This document shows positions 43,874 through 52,538 of a DNA stretch of 64,000 nucleotides, piece after piece. A program made the translations under genes and the position numbers. Below the pieces are notes generated by a model, which was given only the letters and a program-made list of their open reading frames with translations, ran no database searches and was not told where the DNA came from. The first letter of the stretch is position 1. Every line of letters begins with the position of its first letter. The stretch comes from PALSA-1004 sp041483135 (GTDB taxonomy: Bacteria; Pseudomonadota; Gammaproteobacteria; Burkholderiales; SG8-41): the NCBI GenBank assembly GCA_041483135.1, contig JBGPFE010000006.1, positions 1 through 64,000 of the forward strand, written 5' to 3'.

Positions 43874-43887
43874 TTGATCTATATCAT
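43874..43887. promoter_or_regulatory. FNR-like box TTGATCTATATCAT (nrdD)
   Basis: Differs from TTGAT-N4-ATCAA at one position and lies 103 bases upstream of nrdD. Confidence 0.7.
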
Positions 43888-43953
43888 AAGATCCTCAAAA
43901 TCCGCCTGCGGGTCCTTGTATTCCGCAATAGGTCGCACTAGGCTTGAACCCGA

Positions 43954-43969
43954 CCACTAGATATTGTGT
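43954..43969. promoter_or_regulatory. Possible NrdR box
   Basis: CCACTAGATATTGTGT agrees with the NrdR palindrome ACACTATATATAGTGT at 13 of 16 positions and lies 20 bases before nrdD. A second box at the usual spacing is not evident. Confidence 0.45.
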
Positions 43970-43989
43970 TTTTGTCCGGGAGGAGCCGC

Positions 43990-46032
43990 ATGTCTCTGGA
44001 GTCTTGGAATTCCGTTCCCCAACCGTCGGCGTTGCCCGCTGAAGTCATCAAGCGCGACGGCCGACGCGCGCACTTCGACCGCGTCAAGATCGCGTCCGCG
44101 ATCGCGCGCGCCGGCGGCGCCACCGGCGAGTTCGGGGTCGACGGGGCAGCAACGGTGACCGCGCAGGCGATCAAAGTCATCGCCCACCGCTATCCGGTCA
44201 GGATACCGTCGATCGAGGACATCCAGGACATCGTCGAGCAGGCGCTGATCGCTGCCGATTTCGTGAAGACCGCGCGCGCCTACATCGTCTATCGCGAACA
44301 CCATAAACAGCTGCGCGCCGATCGCAAGACGCTGATGGACGTGGCGACTTCGATCAATGAGTACCTCGACCAGCAGGACTGGCGCGTCAACGCCAATGCC
44401 AATCAGGGTTATTCGCTCGGCGGGTTGATCCTCAACACTTCGGGCAAGGTGGTTGCCAACTACTGGCTGTCGCACGTCTATCCGCCAGAAGTCGGCGCCG
44501 CGCACCGCGACGGCAGCATCCATATCCACGATCTCGACATGCTGGCCGGGTACTGTGCCGGCTGGTCGCTGCGCATGTTCCTGCACGAGGGGCTGAACGG
44601 CGTGCCGGGCAAGGTCGAGGCGAAGCCCCCCAAGCACCTGTCGAGCGCGGTCGGCCAGATCGTCAACTTCCTCGGCACCCTGCAGAACGAGTGGGCCGGC
44701 GCGCAGGCGTTTTCATCCTTCGACACCTACATGGCGCCGTTCATCCGCAAGGACCGCCTCGATTACACCACCGTCAAACAGTGCATGCAGGAGCTGATCT
44801 ATAACCTCAATGTGCCGTCGCGCTGGGGCACGCAAACGCCGTTCACCAACCTGACATTCGACTGGGTGTGCCCGGAAGACCTGCGCGACGAGATCCCGGT
44901 CGTCGGCGGCGAGGAAATGCCGTTCACTTACGGCGACCTTGCGCCCGAGATGGAGATGATCAACCGCGCCTACATCGAAGTGATGATGGCGGGCGACGCC
45001 AAGGGCCGCGTGTTTACGTTCCCGATTCCGACCTACAACATGACGCCGGATTTCGAGTGGGACACTCCGATGGCGGACCTGTTGTTCGAAATGACCGCGA
45101 AATACGGGCTGCCCTATTTCCAGAACTTCATCAACTCGGAACTGAAGCCGAACATGATCCGCTCGATGTGCTGCCGGCTGCAGCTCGATCTGCGCGAGCT
45201 CCTGAAGCGCGGCAACGGGTTGTTCGGTTCGGCCGAGCAGACCGGGTCGCTGGGCGTGGTGACGATCAACTGCGCGCGGCTCGGCCATCTCTACCGCGGC
45301 GATGAGCGCGCGTTGTTTGCGCGCGTCGACGAGCTGCTCGAGATCGCGAAGACGAGCCTCGAGATCAAGCGCAAGGTGATCCAGCGCCACATGGACAACG
45401 GGCTGTTTCCGTATACCAAGCGCTACCTCGGCACGCTGCGCAACCACTTCTCGACGGTCGGCGTCAACGGCATCAACGAAATGATCCGCAATTTCACCGC
45501 CGATGAGCATGACATCACCAGCGCGTGGGGCCATGCTTTTGCCTGCCGGGTGCTCGATCACGTGCGCGATAAAATCCGCGCCTTCCAGGCGGATACCGGC
45601 CATATGTACAACCTCGAAGCCACGCCCGCCGAGGGCACGACTTATCGCTTCGCGAAAGAAGACCGCAAGCGCTATGCCGGCATCATTCAAGCCGGCACCG
45701 CCGACATGCCGTACTACACTAATTCGTCGCAATTGCCGGTCGGCTACACCGACGATCCGTTCGAAGCGCTCGAGCGGCAGGAAGAGCTGCAGAAAAAATA
45801 TACCGGCGGCACCGTGCTGCATCTTTACATGAGCGAGCGCATCACGTCGGTCGCCGCATGCAAGGTGCTGGTCCGGCGCGCGCTCGAGCGCTTCGGCGTG
45901 CCGTACATCACGATCACGCCGACCTTCTCGATCTGCCCGCACCACGGCTATCTCGAAGGCAAGCACGAATTCTGCCCGCGCTGCGACGAGGAATTGATTG
46001 CCAGGAAACGGCGGGAGCTTGAGGCCGCCTGA
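43990..46032 (+). CDS. nrdD: Anaerobic ribonucleoside-triphosphate reductase large part (without glycyl-radical domain)
   Basis: A 680-residue class III reductase with an N-terminal ATP-cone (VIKRDGRRAHFDRVKI) and ten-stranded barrel. SMCCRLQLD (near residue 397) resembles the active-site cysteine region of the Thermotoga/Neisseria bacilliformis type. The end CPHHGYLEGKHEFCPRC looks like a zinc site. Family proteins then continue into a radical domain with RVxGY; here the frame ends in KRRELEAA and stops. GGGAGGAG precedes the ATG. The missing domain is encoded by the next gene. It makes deoxynucleotides without oxygen; FNR and NrdR-like sites lie upstream. Confidence 0.93.
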   Translation: MSLESWNSVPQPSALPAEVIKRDGRRAHFDRVKIASAIARAGGATGEFGVDGAATVTAQAIKVIAHRYPVRIPSIEDIQDIVEQALIAADFVKTARAYIVYREHHKQLRADRKTLMDVATSINEYLDQQDWRVNANANQGYSLGGLILNTSGKVVANYWLSHVYPPEVGAAHRDGSIHIHDLDMLAGYCAGWSLRMFLHEGLNGVPGKVEAKPPKHLSSAVGQIVNFLGTLQNEWAGAQAFSSFDTYMAPFIRKDRLDYTTVKQCMQELIYNLNVPSRWGTQTPFTNLTFDWVCPEDLRDEIPVVGGEEMPFTYGDLAPEMEMINRAYIEVMMAGDAKGRVFTFPIPTYNMTPDFEWDTPMADLLFEMTAKYGLPYFQNFINSELKPNMIRSMCCRLQLDLRELLKRGNGLFGSAEQTGSLGVVTINCARLGHLYRGDERALFARVDELLEIAKTSLEIKRKVIQRHMDNGLFPYTKRYLGTLRNHFSTVGVNGINEMIRNFTADEHDITSAWGHAFACRVLDHVRDKIRAFQADTGHMYNLEATPAEGTTYRFAKEDRKRYAGIIQAGTADMPYYTNSSQLPVGYTDDPFEALERQEELQKKYTGGTVLHLYMSERITSVAACKVLVRRALERFGVPYITITPTFSICPHHGYLEGKHEFCPRCDEELIARKRRELEAA

Positions 46033-46073
46033 TACGATTCACCCGATCGACAACAACCCATAGGGAGGACGCC

Positions 46074-46265
46074 GTGAACGACATGACACAAACCTGCTTT
46101 GTAACCGGCACCATCGTGCTCGACGACAGCGAACGCCAGCGGTGCGAAATCTGGACGCGCGTGATGGGCTATCACCGTCCGGTGTCATCTTTCAATATCG
46201 GCAAAAAAGGCGAATTTCATGAGCGTCGGTTTTTTGAGGAAGGCAAGACGCCGCCCGCCATGTGA
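46074..46265 (+). CDS. Stand-alone glycyl-radical domain of the anaerobic reductase
   Basis: A 63-residue protein whose second half (RCEIWTRVMGYHRPVSSFN) is the C-terminal glycyl-radical segment of NrdD, with Gly in RVMGYHRP as the radical site. It starts at GTG with GGGAGG six bases upstream, 41 bases after the main nrdD stop and in another frame. It would dock into the large subunit and be activated by NrdG. A frameshift in a formerly continuous gene is the alternative, but the good ribosome-binding site and unconserved linker argue for a real split. It overlaps the start region of nrdG. Confidence 0.85.
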   Translation: MNDMTQTCFVTGTIVLDDSERQRCEIWTRVMGYHRPVSSFNIGKKGEFHERRFFEEGKTPPAM

Positions 46266-46965
46266 GGTGAGCCCGGCATTGCGCATCGGCGGCTTCACCG
46301 GTCTGTCCTGCACCGACTACCCGGGTATGCTGTCGGCCGTGGTGTTCTGCCAGGGCTGCCCGTGGCGCTGCGGTTATTGCCATAACCCGCACCTTCAGGC
46401 GCCGCGCCCGGCGACGCCGATCGCGTGGAGCGACGTCGAGCGCTTCCTCGAACGCCGGCGCGGCCTGCTTGATGCGGTGGTGTTCAGCGGCGGTGAGCCG
46501 ACGCTGCAATCCGGTGTTGCTGACGCGATGCGTGCGGCAAGGCAAATGGGGTTTCGCGTCGGATTGCACACCGCGGGCATCTACCCGCGCCGGCTGGAAA
46601 CACTGTTGCCGCTCACCGACTGGATCGGGATGGACATCAAGGCGCCGTTTGCCGAATACGCCGCCACCACCGGCAGACGCAATAGCATCAGGCCGGCACT
46701 CGAGAGCCTGCAGCTCATCCTTGCCAGCGGCGCAAATTGCGAATTCCGTACCACGGTGCATGCTTCACTGATGCCGCCGAACGAGTTGATGGAGCTCGCG
46801 CAGCTGCTGGCGAAGCTCGGCGTGCGCAACTATGTGCTGCAGGAATTCCGCGCACAAGGCTGTGCGGACCCGGCAATGCAAAGCACCCGCTCGTACCTGA
46901 CCGAGCCGTTCTGCCGATCGCTCGCCTCGCTGTTTCCATCGTTTGAGGTGCGCCGCGCACAGTAG
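46219..46965 (+). CDS. nrdG: Anaerobic ribonucleotide reductase activase
   Basis: A 248-residue radical SAM activase with C-x3-C-x2-C in QGCPWRCGYCHNP (residues 47, 51 and 54), a GGEPTLQ strand and SWDMDIK-like region (WIGMDIKAPF). It generates the glycyl radical on the reductase. ATG 46219 gives an N-terminal extension overlapping the radical-domain gene by 47 bases; GTG 46267 (VSPALRIGGF) fits the usual family start and lies one base after that stop. Either way the genes are coupled. Confidence 0.9.
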   Translation: MSVGFLRKARRRPPCEVSPALRIGGFTGLSCTDYPGMLSAVVFCQGCPWRCGYCHNPHLQAPRPATPIAWSDVERFLERRRGLLDAVVFSGGEPTLQSGVADAMRAARQMGFRVGLHTAGIYPRRLETLLPLTDWIGMDIKAPFAEYAATTGRRNSIRPALESLQLILASGANCEFRTTVHASLMPPNELMELAQLLAKLGVRNYVLQEFRAQGCADPAMQSTRSYLTEPFCRSLASLFPSFEVRRAQ

Positions 46966-46996
46966 CAGCGCCGCTTCCGGCATACCCGCCGCTTCT

Positions 46997-47010
46997 TTGA
47001 TCTACGTCAT
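46997..47010. promoter_or_regulatory. FNR-like box TTGATCTACGTCAT (ubiUV)
   Basis: A near-consensus site 106 bases before ubiU; a weak -10-like CAACAT is at roughly class II distance. Confidence 0.6.
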
Positions 47011-47115
47011 AGATTTCTCTGCGGGCGCGGGCAACATTGCGTTTTGATCATTGCGCGGGACCGCGTCTGCCTCCGGGCGCGTGCGACGAAATCCCGCTCA
47101 TGGAGTATTGCCGAC

Positions 47116-48111
47116 ATGCATCTGGTATGCCCGGCGGGCAGCCTGCCCGCGCTCAAAGCCGCCATCGATAACGGCGCCGATTGCGTTTATATCGGTTTTC
47201 GCGACGACACCAACGCGCGCAACTTTGCGGGGCTCAATTTCGATCCGGCGGGCGCGCGCGAAGGCGTCCGCTACGCCCATAGCAGGAAGCGGCAGGTGCT
47301 GCTCGCGCTCAACACTTACCCGCAGCTCGCCGGCTGGGAACGCGCACGATTAGCCGTCGACCGCGCGGCGGAACTCGAAGTCGACGCGGTGATCATCGCC
47401 GACGCCGGACTGATGCAGTACGCGGCCGTGGCCTATCCGCATTTGCGTCTGCACCTTTCAGTGCAAGGCTCTGCCACCAACTACGAAGCGATCAATTTCT
47501 TTCACGAGCATTTTCACATCAAGCGCGCGGTGCTGCCGCGCGTGCTGTCGCTGGCGCAGGTCAGGCAGGTGATCGCCGGCACGCCGGTCGAGATCGAGGT
47601 ATTCGGCTTCGGCAGCCTGTGCGTGATGGTCGAGGGACGCTGCGTGCTGTCGTCGTTTGCGACCGGTGAATCGCCCAACACCTGCGGCGTATGCTCGCCG
47701 GCGAAGGCGGTGCGCTGGCAGCATACGCCGGCCGGGCTCGAGTCGCGCCTGAACGGCATTCTGATCAACCGCTACGCGGCGGACGAGAATGCTTCCTACC
47801 CGACGTTGTGCAAGGGACGCTTTGCGGTCGACGGCGAGACCTACTACGCGATCGAAGAACCGGCGAGCCTCAATACGCTCGAGCTGATTCCCGAGCTGCT
47901 CGCGGCCGGCGTCGCCGCGATCAAGATCGAAGGCCGGCAGCGCAGCCCTGCCTATGTCGCACAGGTGACGCGCACCTGGCGCGAGGCGATTAACGCCTGC
48001 CAAACGAATCCGGTGCACTACGCGGTCCGGCCGGCGTGGAACGATGCGCTGCGCAAGATGTCCGAAGGCCAGCAGCAAACGCTCGGTGCCTATCACCGTC
48101 CGTGGAAATGA
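47116..48111 (+). CDS. ubiU: UbiU, O2-independent ubiquinone hydroxylation subunit (U32 family)
   Basis: A 331-residue peptidase-U32-family protein: LVCPAGSLPALKAAIDNGAD at the start, LHLSVQGSATNYEAI, and the cluster-binding cysteines in FGSLCVMVEGRC, TCGVCSPAK and TLCKGRF. In E. coli UbiU and UbiV form a 4Fe-4S heterodimer that hydroxylates ubiquinone precursors without oxygen using prephenate as oxidant. The start at 47116 fits the family. It is followed seven bases later by ubiV and has an FNR-like box upstream, as expected for anaerobic ubiquinone synthesis that feeds denitrification. Confidence 0.93.
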   Translation: MHLVCPAGSLPALKAAIDNGADCVYIGFRDDTNARNFAGLNFDPAGAREGVRYAHSRKRQVLLALNTYPQLAGWERARLAVDRAAELEVDAVIIADAGLMQYAAVAYPHLRLHLSVQGSATNYEAINFFHEHFHIKRAVLPRVLSLAQVRQVIAGTPVEIEVFGFGSLCVMVEGRCVLSSFATGESPNTCGVCSPAKAVRWQHTPAGLESRLNGILINRYAADENASYPTLCKGRFAVDGETYYAIEEPASLNTLELIPELLAAGVAAIKIEGRQRSPAYVAQVTRTWREAINACQTNPVHYAVRPAWNDALRKMSEGQQQTLGAYHRPWK

Positions 48112-48118
48112 ACATCGC

Positions 48119-49030
48119 ATGAAACTCGCGCTGGGACCGATACTCTACTACTGGCCGCGCGACCGGGTGTTCAAGTTCTACGCCGCCGCTGCGACGGCGC
48201 CGGTCGATATCGTCTATCTCGGCGAGGTGGTGTGCTCGCGGCGCCACGAACTGCGCCTTGCCGACTGGCTAGAGCTCGCGCAGCGGCTCACTGATGCCGG
48301 CAAGGAAGTGGTGCTGTCAACGCAGGCGCTGATCGAATCCGAGTCCGATCTCAAAACGCTGCGCAGGATCGCCGCCAACGGCGCCTTCCTGGTCGAGGCC
48401 AACGACATGGGCGCGGTGCATCTGCTGGCGGGCAAAGCGCCGTTTGTCGCGGGCCTCCATCTCAACGTCTATAACCCGCAAACGCTCGCGCTGCTTGCAA
48501 AGCTCGGCGCGCAACGCTGGGTGATGCCGGTCGAGCTGTCACGCGAAAGTCTGCGCGCGCTGCAGCAGCACCGGCCGGCGGCGATGGCGACCGAGGTATT
48601 CGGCTACGGCCGCCTGCCGCTCGCGTTTTCGGCGCGCTGCTTCACCGCGCGCCGCTACAACCTCTCCAAGGACAGTTGCGAATTTCGCTGTCTCGACCAT
48701 CCCGACGGCATGCCGCTTGCAACCTGCGAGGGCCAGCCGTTCCTTGCTTTCAACGGCATCCAGACGCAATCGGCGCAGATCCATAACCTGATACGCGAAC
48801 TCGATGAGTTGTCGCAGCTTGGTGTCGACGTGCTGCGCATCAGCCCGCAGTCCGCGCACACTGTCGAGGTCGTCAAATTGTTCAGGCAATGCCTCGACCG
48901 CGATAAGACCGGGAATGACGCGGCGCGCGAAATCGCCGACCTGATGCCCGCGGCAGCATGCAACGGTTACTGGCACGGCAAGCCCGGTCTCGAGCAAGTG
49001 ACCGTGCCGATGCGTGCCGTAGAGGCCTGA
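48119..49030 (+). CDS. ubiV: UbiV, partner of UbiU
   Basis: A 303-residue U32-family protein starting MKLALGPILYYWPRD with VYLGEVVCSRRHEL, HLNVYNPQTLALL and cysteines in SARCFTARRYNLSKDSCEFRC and ATCEGQ that match cluster ligands of UbiV. It completes the oxygen-independent hydroxylase with UbiU. The frame is open upstream but the ATG at 48119 lies seven bases after ubiU and fits the family. The next gene follows after three bases. Confidence 0.93.
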   Translation: MKLALGPILYYWPRDRVFKFYAAAATAPVDIVYLGEVVCSRRHELRLADWLELAQRLTDAGKEVVLSTQALIESESDLKTLRRIAANGAFLVEANDMGAVHLLAGKAPFVAGLHLNVYNPQTLALLAKLGAQRWVMPVELSRESLRALQQHRPAAMATEVFGYGRLPLAFSARCFTARRYNLSKDSCEFRCLDHPDGMPLATCEGQPFLAFNGIQTQSAQIHNLIRELDELSQLGVDVLRISPQSAHTVEVVKLFRQCLDRDKTGNDAAREIADLMPAAACNGYWHGKPGLEQVTVPMRAVEA

Positions 49031-49033
49031 GTC

Positions 49034-49651
49034 ATGTACCACGGCGAGCGATTTAACAGCAGCACCCACCTGATGGGAACGCTGCTGGCGGCGGCAGGCG
49101 CCGCGGTGCTGGTGGCGCTGGCCGCACGCCAGGGCGATCCCTGGAAGATCGTCAGCTTCGGCATTTACGGCACGCTGCTGTTCGCGCTCTACTCCCTGTC
49201 CACCCTTTACCACAGCACCCGCGGCAAGGTGAAACGCGTGTTTCAGAAACTGGATCATTGTTCAATTTACCTGCTGATCGCGGGTACCTATACGCCGTTT
49301 ACGCTCGTCACTCTGCGCGGCGCCTGGGGCTGGTCGCTGTTCGGGGTGGTGTGGGGGCTGGCGGCGCTCGGCATCGCCCAGGAAGCGTGGCTCGGAAAAG
49401 GCGCACGGATACTGTCGCTGGTGATTTATGTCGTCATGGGCTGGCTAGGCGTGATCGCGGTCAAGCCGCTGATCGCGGCGTTGACGCCCACCGGGTTTGC
49501 CTGGCTCGCAGCGGGCGGCCTGTTCTATACCGTGGGCATCGTTTTCTACGCGCTGGACGAGAAGTTGCGGCACGGGCACGGCATCTGGCACTTGTTCGTG
49601 GTGGCAGGCAGCGCGAGCCATTACCTCGCGATATTGCTTTATGTCGCGTGA
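49034..49651 (+). CDS. Hemolysin III / PAQR-family membrane protein
   Basis: A 205-residue protein with seven hydrophobic segments and family motifs: an N-terminal ERFNSSTHLMG, STLYHST near residue 58 with the metal-ligand His, DHCSIYLLIAGTYTPF near residue 75 and a distal HGIWHLFVVAGSASHY with two more His near residue 187. It is commonly called hemolysin III although that activity is rarely shown. Members affect membrane fluidity. Its place inside the ubiUV-ubiT series (three bases after ubiV, 24 before ubiT) is unusual and suggests cotranscription. Confidence 0.85.
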   Translation: MYHGERFNSSTHLMGTLLAAAGAAVLVALAARQGDPWKIVSFGIYGTLLFALYSLSTLYHSTRGKVKRVFQKLDHCSIYLLIAGTYTPFTLVTLRGAWGWSLFGVVWGLAALGIAQEAWLGKGARILSLVIYVVMGWLGVIAVKPLIAALTPTGFAWLAAGGLFYTVGIVFYALDEKLRHGHGIWHLFVVAGSASHYLAILLYVA

Positions 49652-49675
49652 CGGCGCCGCGCCTTTCACCAACCG

Positions 49676-50137
49676 ATGCAAGCAACGATGAAGCTGCCGC
49701 CGATACCCGATCCCGTGCGCCGGCTGCTGTCGCGGCTGCCGCAGTACCCGGCATCGGCGGCTTTTGCCGCCGCGCTCACGCTGTGGCTCGGAGAGACCCT
49801 CGGCGCCGACGCGCACCCCGAGTTCGCCGGCAAGCTGATCAGGCTGCACGTCACCGATGCCGGCGTAACGCTCACGTTCCGCGTAATGCCGCGCGGCTTC
49901 ACGCCGTCCGCCGCCGCCAACCCCGATCTCACGCTCGCCGCGGCAGCGGAAGATTTCCTGGCGCTCGCGCTGCGCCGCGAGGATCCCGACACGCTGTTTT
50001 TCAGCCGGCGCCTCGTGATGGAGGGCGACACCGAGCTAGGGTTGCTGGTGAAGAACACGCTTGACGCGCTCGAACTCAAGCCAGCGTTGCCCGCACCACG
50101 CGACGTGCTGCGCCGGCTGCGCTCCTTCCTGCCCTGA
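49676..50137 (+). CDS. ubiT: UbiT, SCP2-type lipid-binding protein for anaerobic ubiquinone
   Basis: A 153-residue protein with an SCP2 fold: LSRLPQYPASAAFAAALTLWL near residue 19, then FRVMPRGFTPS and the central ALRREDPDTLFFSRRLVMEGDTELGLLVKN typical of UbiT/YhbT. In E. coli it carries ubiquinone intermediates for the UbiU-UbiV route. Its position after ubiU-ubiV supports that reading. A second start MKLPP lies four codons inside. Confidence 0.88.
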   Translation: MQATMKLPPIPDPVRRLLSRLPQYPASAAFAAALTLWLGETLGADAHPEFAGKLIRLHVTDAGVTLTFRVMPRGFTPSAAANPDLTLAAAAEDFLALALRREDPDTLFFSRRLVMEGDTELGLLVKNTLDALELKPALPAPRDVLRRLRSFLP

Positions 50138-50275
50138 CCGCCGGCACCACCCGGCCCTGCTGTGCGAATCTCAGCAGCGTATTGCCTCGCTATCACGTCT
50201 TTGTCAAAAGCGATTCTTGGGACATAATACGGGCAATTTCATCCGTGGGCCGCATACCGCCCCGAGGTTGCGCCC

Positions 50276-50971
50276 TTGCCGTCCACACCCATCAAGGTAC
50301 AAACCTTTCTCGCGAATCTCCCGCTGTTCAAGGAACTCGCCCCCGAGGAACTCGACCGCATCGCACTCGGTGCGCGCGAGCAGCACGTCGCGCGCGGCGA
50401 AGTGGTGTTCCGCAAAGGTGACCCGTGTGAAGGCTTCCATATGGTGATTTACGGACATATCAAGCTCGCATTCACATCCGCCAGCGGCAACGAGAAAGTG
50501 GTCGAGTTGATCGGCCCGGGCCAGAGCTTCGGTGAAGCGCTGATGTTCATGGAGAAGCCATACGTGGTGTACGCCCAGGCGCTCGCCGATACGCTGCTGC
50601 TGCACATTGCCAAAGCGGTGGTGTTCGACGAGATCGAGCGCGAGCCGGGCTTCGCGCGCAGGATGATCGCCGGCCTGAGCCGCCGCCTGCACGGCCTGGT
50701 CAGCGATCTCGAATCCTATTCCCTGCACTCGGGCATCCAGCGCGTGATCGGCTACCTGCTGCGCGCGGAACCCGATGGCGAGACCGCCGGCACGACAGTG
50801 CAACTCAAGCTGCCGACCAGCAAGGGCATCATCGCCTCGCGGTTGAATCTCACGCCCGAGCATTTCTCGCGCATCCTGCACGAACTCACCGAAGCCGGCC
50901 TGCTCACGGTCGATGGCCGCACCGTCACCATTCTCGATCTCGAGCGGCTGCGCATCTACGAGGGGAAATAG
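50276..50971 (+). CDS. DNR/Crp-family regulator of denitrification
   Basis: A 231-residue Crp/Fnr protein without the FNR cluster cysteines: effector domain start FLANLPLFKELAPEEL, GEVVFRKGDPCEGF, and helix-turn-helix TSKGIIASRLNLTPEHFSRIL. This pattern, with TPEHFSR as recognition helix, is typical of DNR proteins that bind heme and sense NO and recognise FNR-like boxes. It starts at TTG. It ends three bases from nirN, convergent with the nir operon, which it likely controls through the site at 59460. The symbol dnr is plausible but the clade was not verified. Confidence 0.85.
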   Translation: MPSTPIKVQTFLANLPLFKELAPEELDRIALGAREQHVARGEVVFRKGDPCEGFHMVIYGHIKLAFTSASGNEKVVELIGPGQSFGEALMFMEKPYVVYAQALADTLLLHIAKAVVFDEIEREPGFARRMIAGLSRRLHGLVSDLESYSLHSGIQRVIGYLLRAEPDGETAGTTVQLKLPTSKGIIASRLNLTPEHFSRILHELTEAGLLTVDGRTVTILDLERLRIYEGK

Positions 50972-50974
50972 CGC

Positions 50975-52537
50975 TTAGTGGCTGGTGCCCTCGGAGCGCG
51001 TGATTTTGTTGTAGACGTTGTATTTGCCGACCGGGCGCTTCATCGGGATGCGCTTCACTTCCTTGAACGTCGCGGCGTCGTACACCACCAGAGCGCCGTC
51101 CATCTCCCACACCGAGACCAGCGCATAGCGGCCGTCGCGCGTGAATTCGACGTGCGCCGCGGTCTTGCCCGGCGCCGGCGTCACGCTCGCGACGACTTCG
51201 AGTTTGTCCTTGTCGATGATCTGCAGCGTGTCGCGCTTCGGGCTGTTGAAAGCGTCGACCCATGCGTAACGCGTATTCTCGTGGCTGCGCATGAAAAAAC
51301 CCGGGCCGTTGGTCGGGATCTCCTTCACCGGCTGCCATGTCTGCATGTCGATCACGCTCACCACGCCCTGCTTTAGATTGGGCGTCGCGAGCACGGTGCG
51401 TCCCTGCCACTGCCAGGTGATGCCGGATCCGAGATGCGGCAGACCGGGCAGCGCCACCTCGGCGACCCTGCGCCGCACGTCGAGATTAACGACCTGCCCG
51501 TTGCCGCCATCACGTGCGGCGCCGATCACGTAGGCATAGCTCGGGTCGAAGAAAAAATCGTCGAGGTAGTCATCGAGCAGCGTGCGCCGCGGATTGAGAT
51601 AACCTTTGGTTGCGATCGCCTCGCCCATGCGAAAATCGTGCACCAGCCCGGCGTAAATCGGCGGTGATTTCTCGTCGTAGCTGATCTCCCACACTTCCGG
51701 AATGTCCTTCAGCGCCACGACGAAGCTTCTGCGCGGCGCCGCATCGTAAACCGCGGAGACGCGCGAGCTTCTGCCCTTTTCATCCTGCACTGCGATGACT
51801 TTGAGCGGCGCGAGGTCGCGCGCGTCGAGCACCACCAGCGTGTGCGGCAGGTAATTCGCAACCATCACGTAGCGGCCGTCCACCGACACCGCGGCATTGC
51901 GCGTATTGATGCCGGCGCGCACTTCGACCGTGGTTTTGAGATTATAGAGATCGTACTTGCTGATCCAGCCATCACGCGACGCGAAGTAAACGTAGCGTCC
52001 GTCGGGCGAGAACTTGGGACCGCCGTGCAAGGCGTAACGGCTCGGGAAGCGCGCGAGCGGCTCGAAGCGGTCGCCGTCGAGGATCGTGACATAGTGATCG
52101 CCCGCCTCGACCACGACGAACAGGTTGAGCGGGTCTGCGCTGAAAACAGGGGCGTCGCCGAGCGTGCCCGGCCTGACGTGCTCGACGCGCGAGGCCTTGA
52201 CCTCATCGAGCCCCCACTGCGGGCGCTGCGCCGGCGGCGTATAGATATAGGCTGCGAGTGCATCGATCTCTGCCGGCGCAAGCTTGTCGCCGTAACCCGC
52301 CATCTGGGTCGCAAGCCGCCCGCTGCTTATCACTTTCACCGCTTCGGCACGACGCAAACGCTCGAGGTTCTCCGGCAACAGCGCCGGGCCCATCGCGCCG
52401 AGGCGGTCGGCGCCGTGGCAACTTGCGCAATGCTGCGAATAAAGTTGGGCAACCTGCTGCGCGGCGCTTAACTCAGGCAGCACGGCAAGCAACAGCGCGG
52501 CGAGCCGCCATGAACGGCGCGGGGATGCCTGCATCAC
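50975..52537 (-). CDS. nirN: NirN, cytochrome c/d1-type protein (dihydro-heme d1 dehydrogenase)
   Basis: A 520-residue periplasmic protein with signal peptide, an N-terminal cytochrome c domain (CASCHG near residue 37, then MGPALLPENL) and an eight-bladed propeller like that of NirS (LFVVVEAGDHYVTILDG, FSPDGRYVYFASRDG, NKITRSEGTSH at the end). NirN converts dihydro-heme d1 to heme d1 and hands it to NirS. It is the last gene of the nir operon, one base after nirJ, and is convergent with the DNR gene. Confidence 0.92.
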   Translation of the reverse strand: MMQASPRRSWRLAALLLAVLPELSAAQQVAQLYSQHCASCHGADRLGAMGPALLPENLERLRRAEAVKVISSGRLATQMAGYGDKLAPAEIDALAAYIYTPPAQRPQWGLDEVKASRVEHVRPGTLGDAPVFSADPLNLFVVVEAGDHYVTILDGDRFEPLARFPSRYALHGGPKFSPDGRYVYFASRDGWISKYDLYNLKTTVEVRAGINTRNAAVSVDGRYVMVANYLPHTLVVLDARDLAPLKVIAVQDEKGRSSRVSAVYDAAPRRSFVVALKDIPEVWEISYDEKSPPIYAGLVHDFRMGEAIATKGYLNPRRTLLDDYLDDFFFDPSYAYVIGAARDGGNGQVVNLDVRRRVAEVALPGLPHLGSGITWQWQGRTVLATPNLKQGVVSVIDMQTWQPVKEIPTNGPGFFMRSHENTRYAWVDAFNSPKRDTLQIIDKDKLEVVASVTPAPGKTAAHVEFTRDGRYALVSVWEMDGALVVYDAATFKEVKRIPMKRPVGKYNVYNKITRSEGTSH

Positions 52538-52538
52538 G

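Noticed and set aside
46033..46073. Reading the split nrdD as a simple frameshift or sequencing error
   Set aside because: The frame of the radical domain is open back into the end of nrdD, so one frameshift could join them. But the small gene has its own GGGAGG and start, and the joined linker would be unlike NrdD. Kept as the alternative, not the main call.
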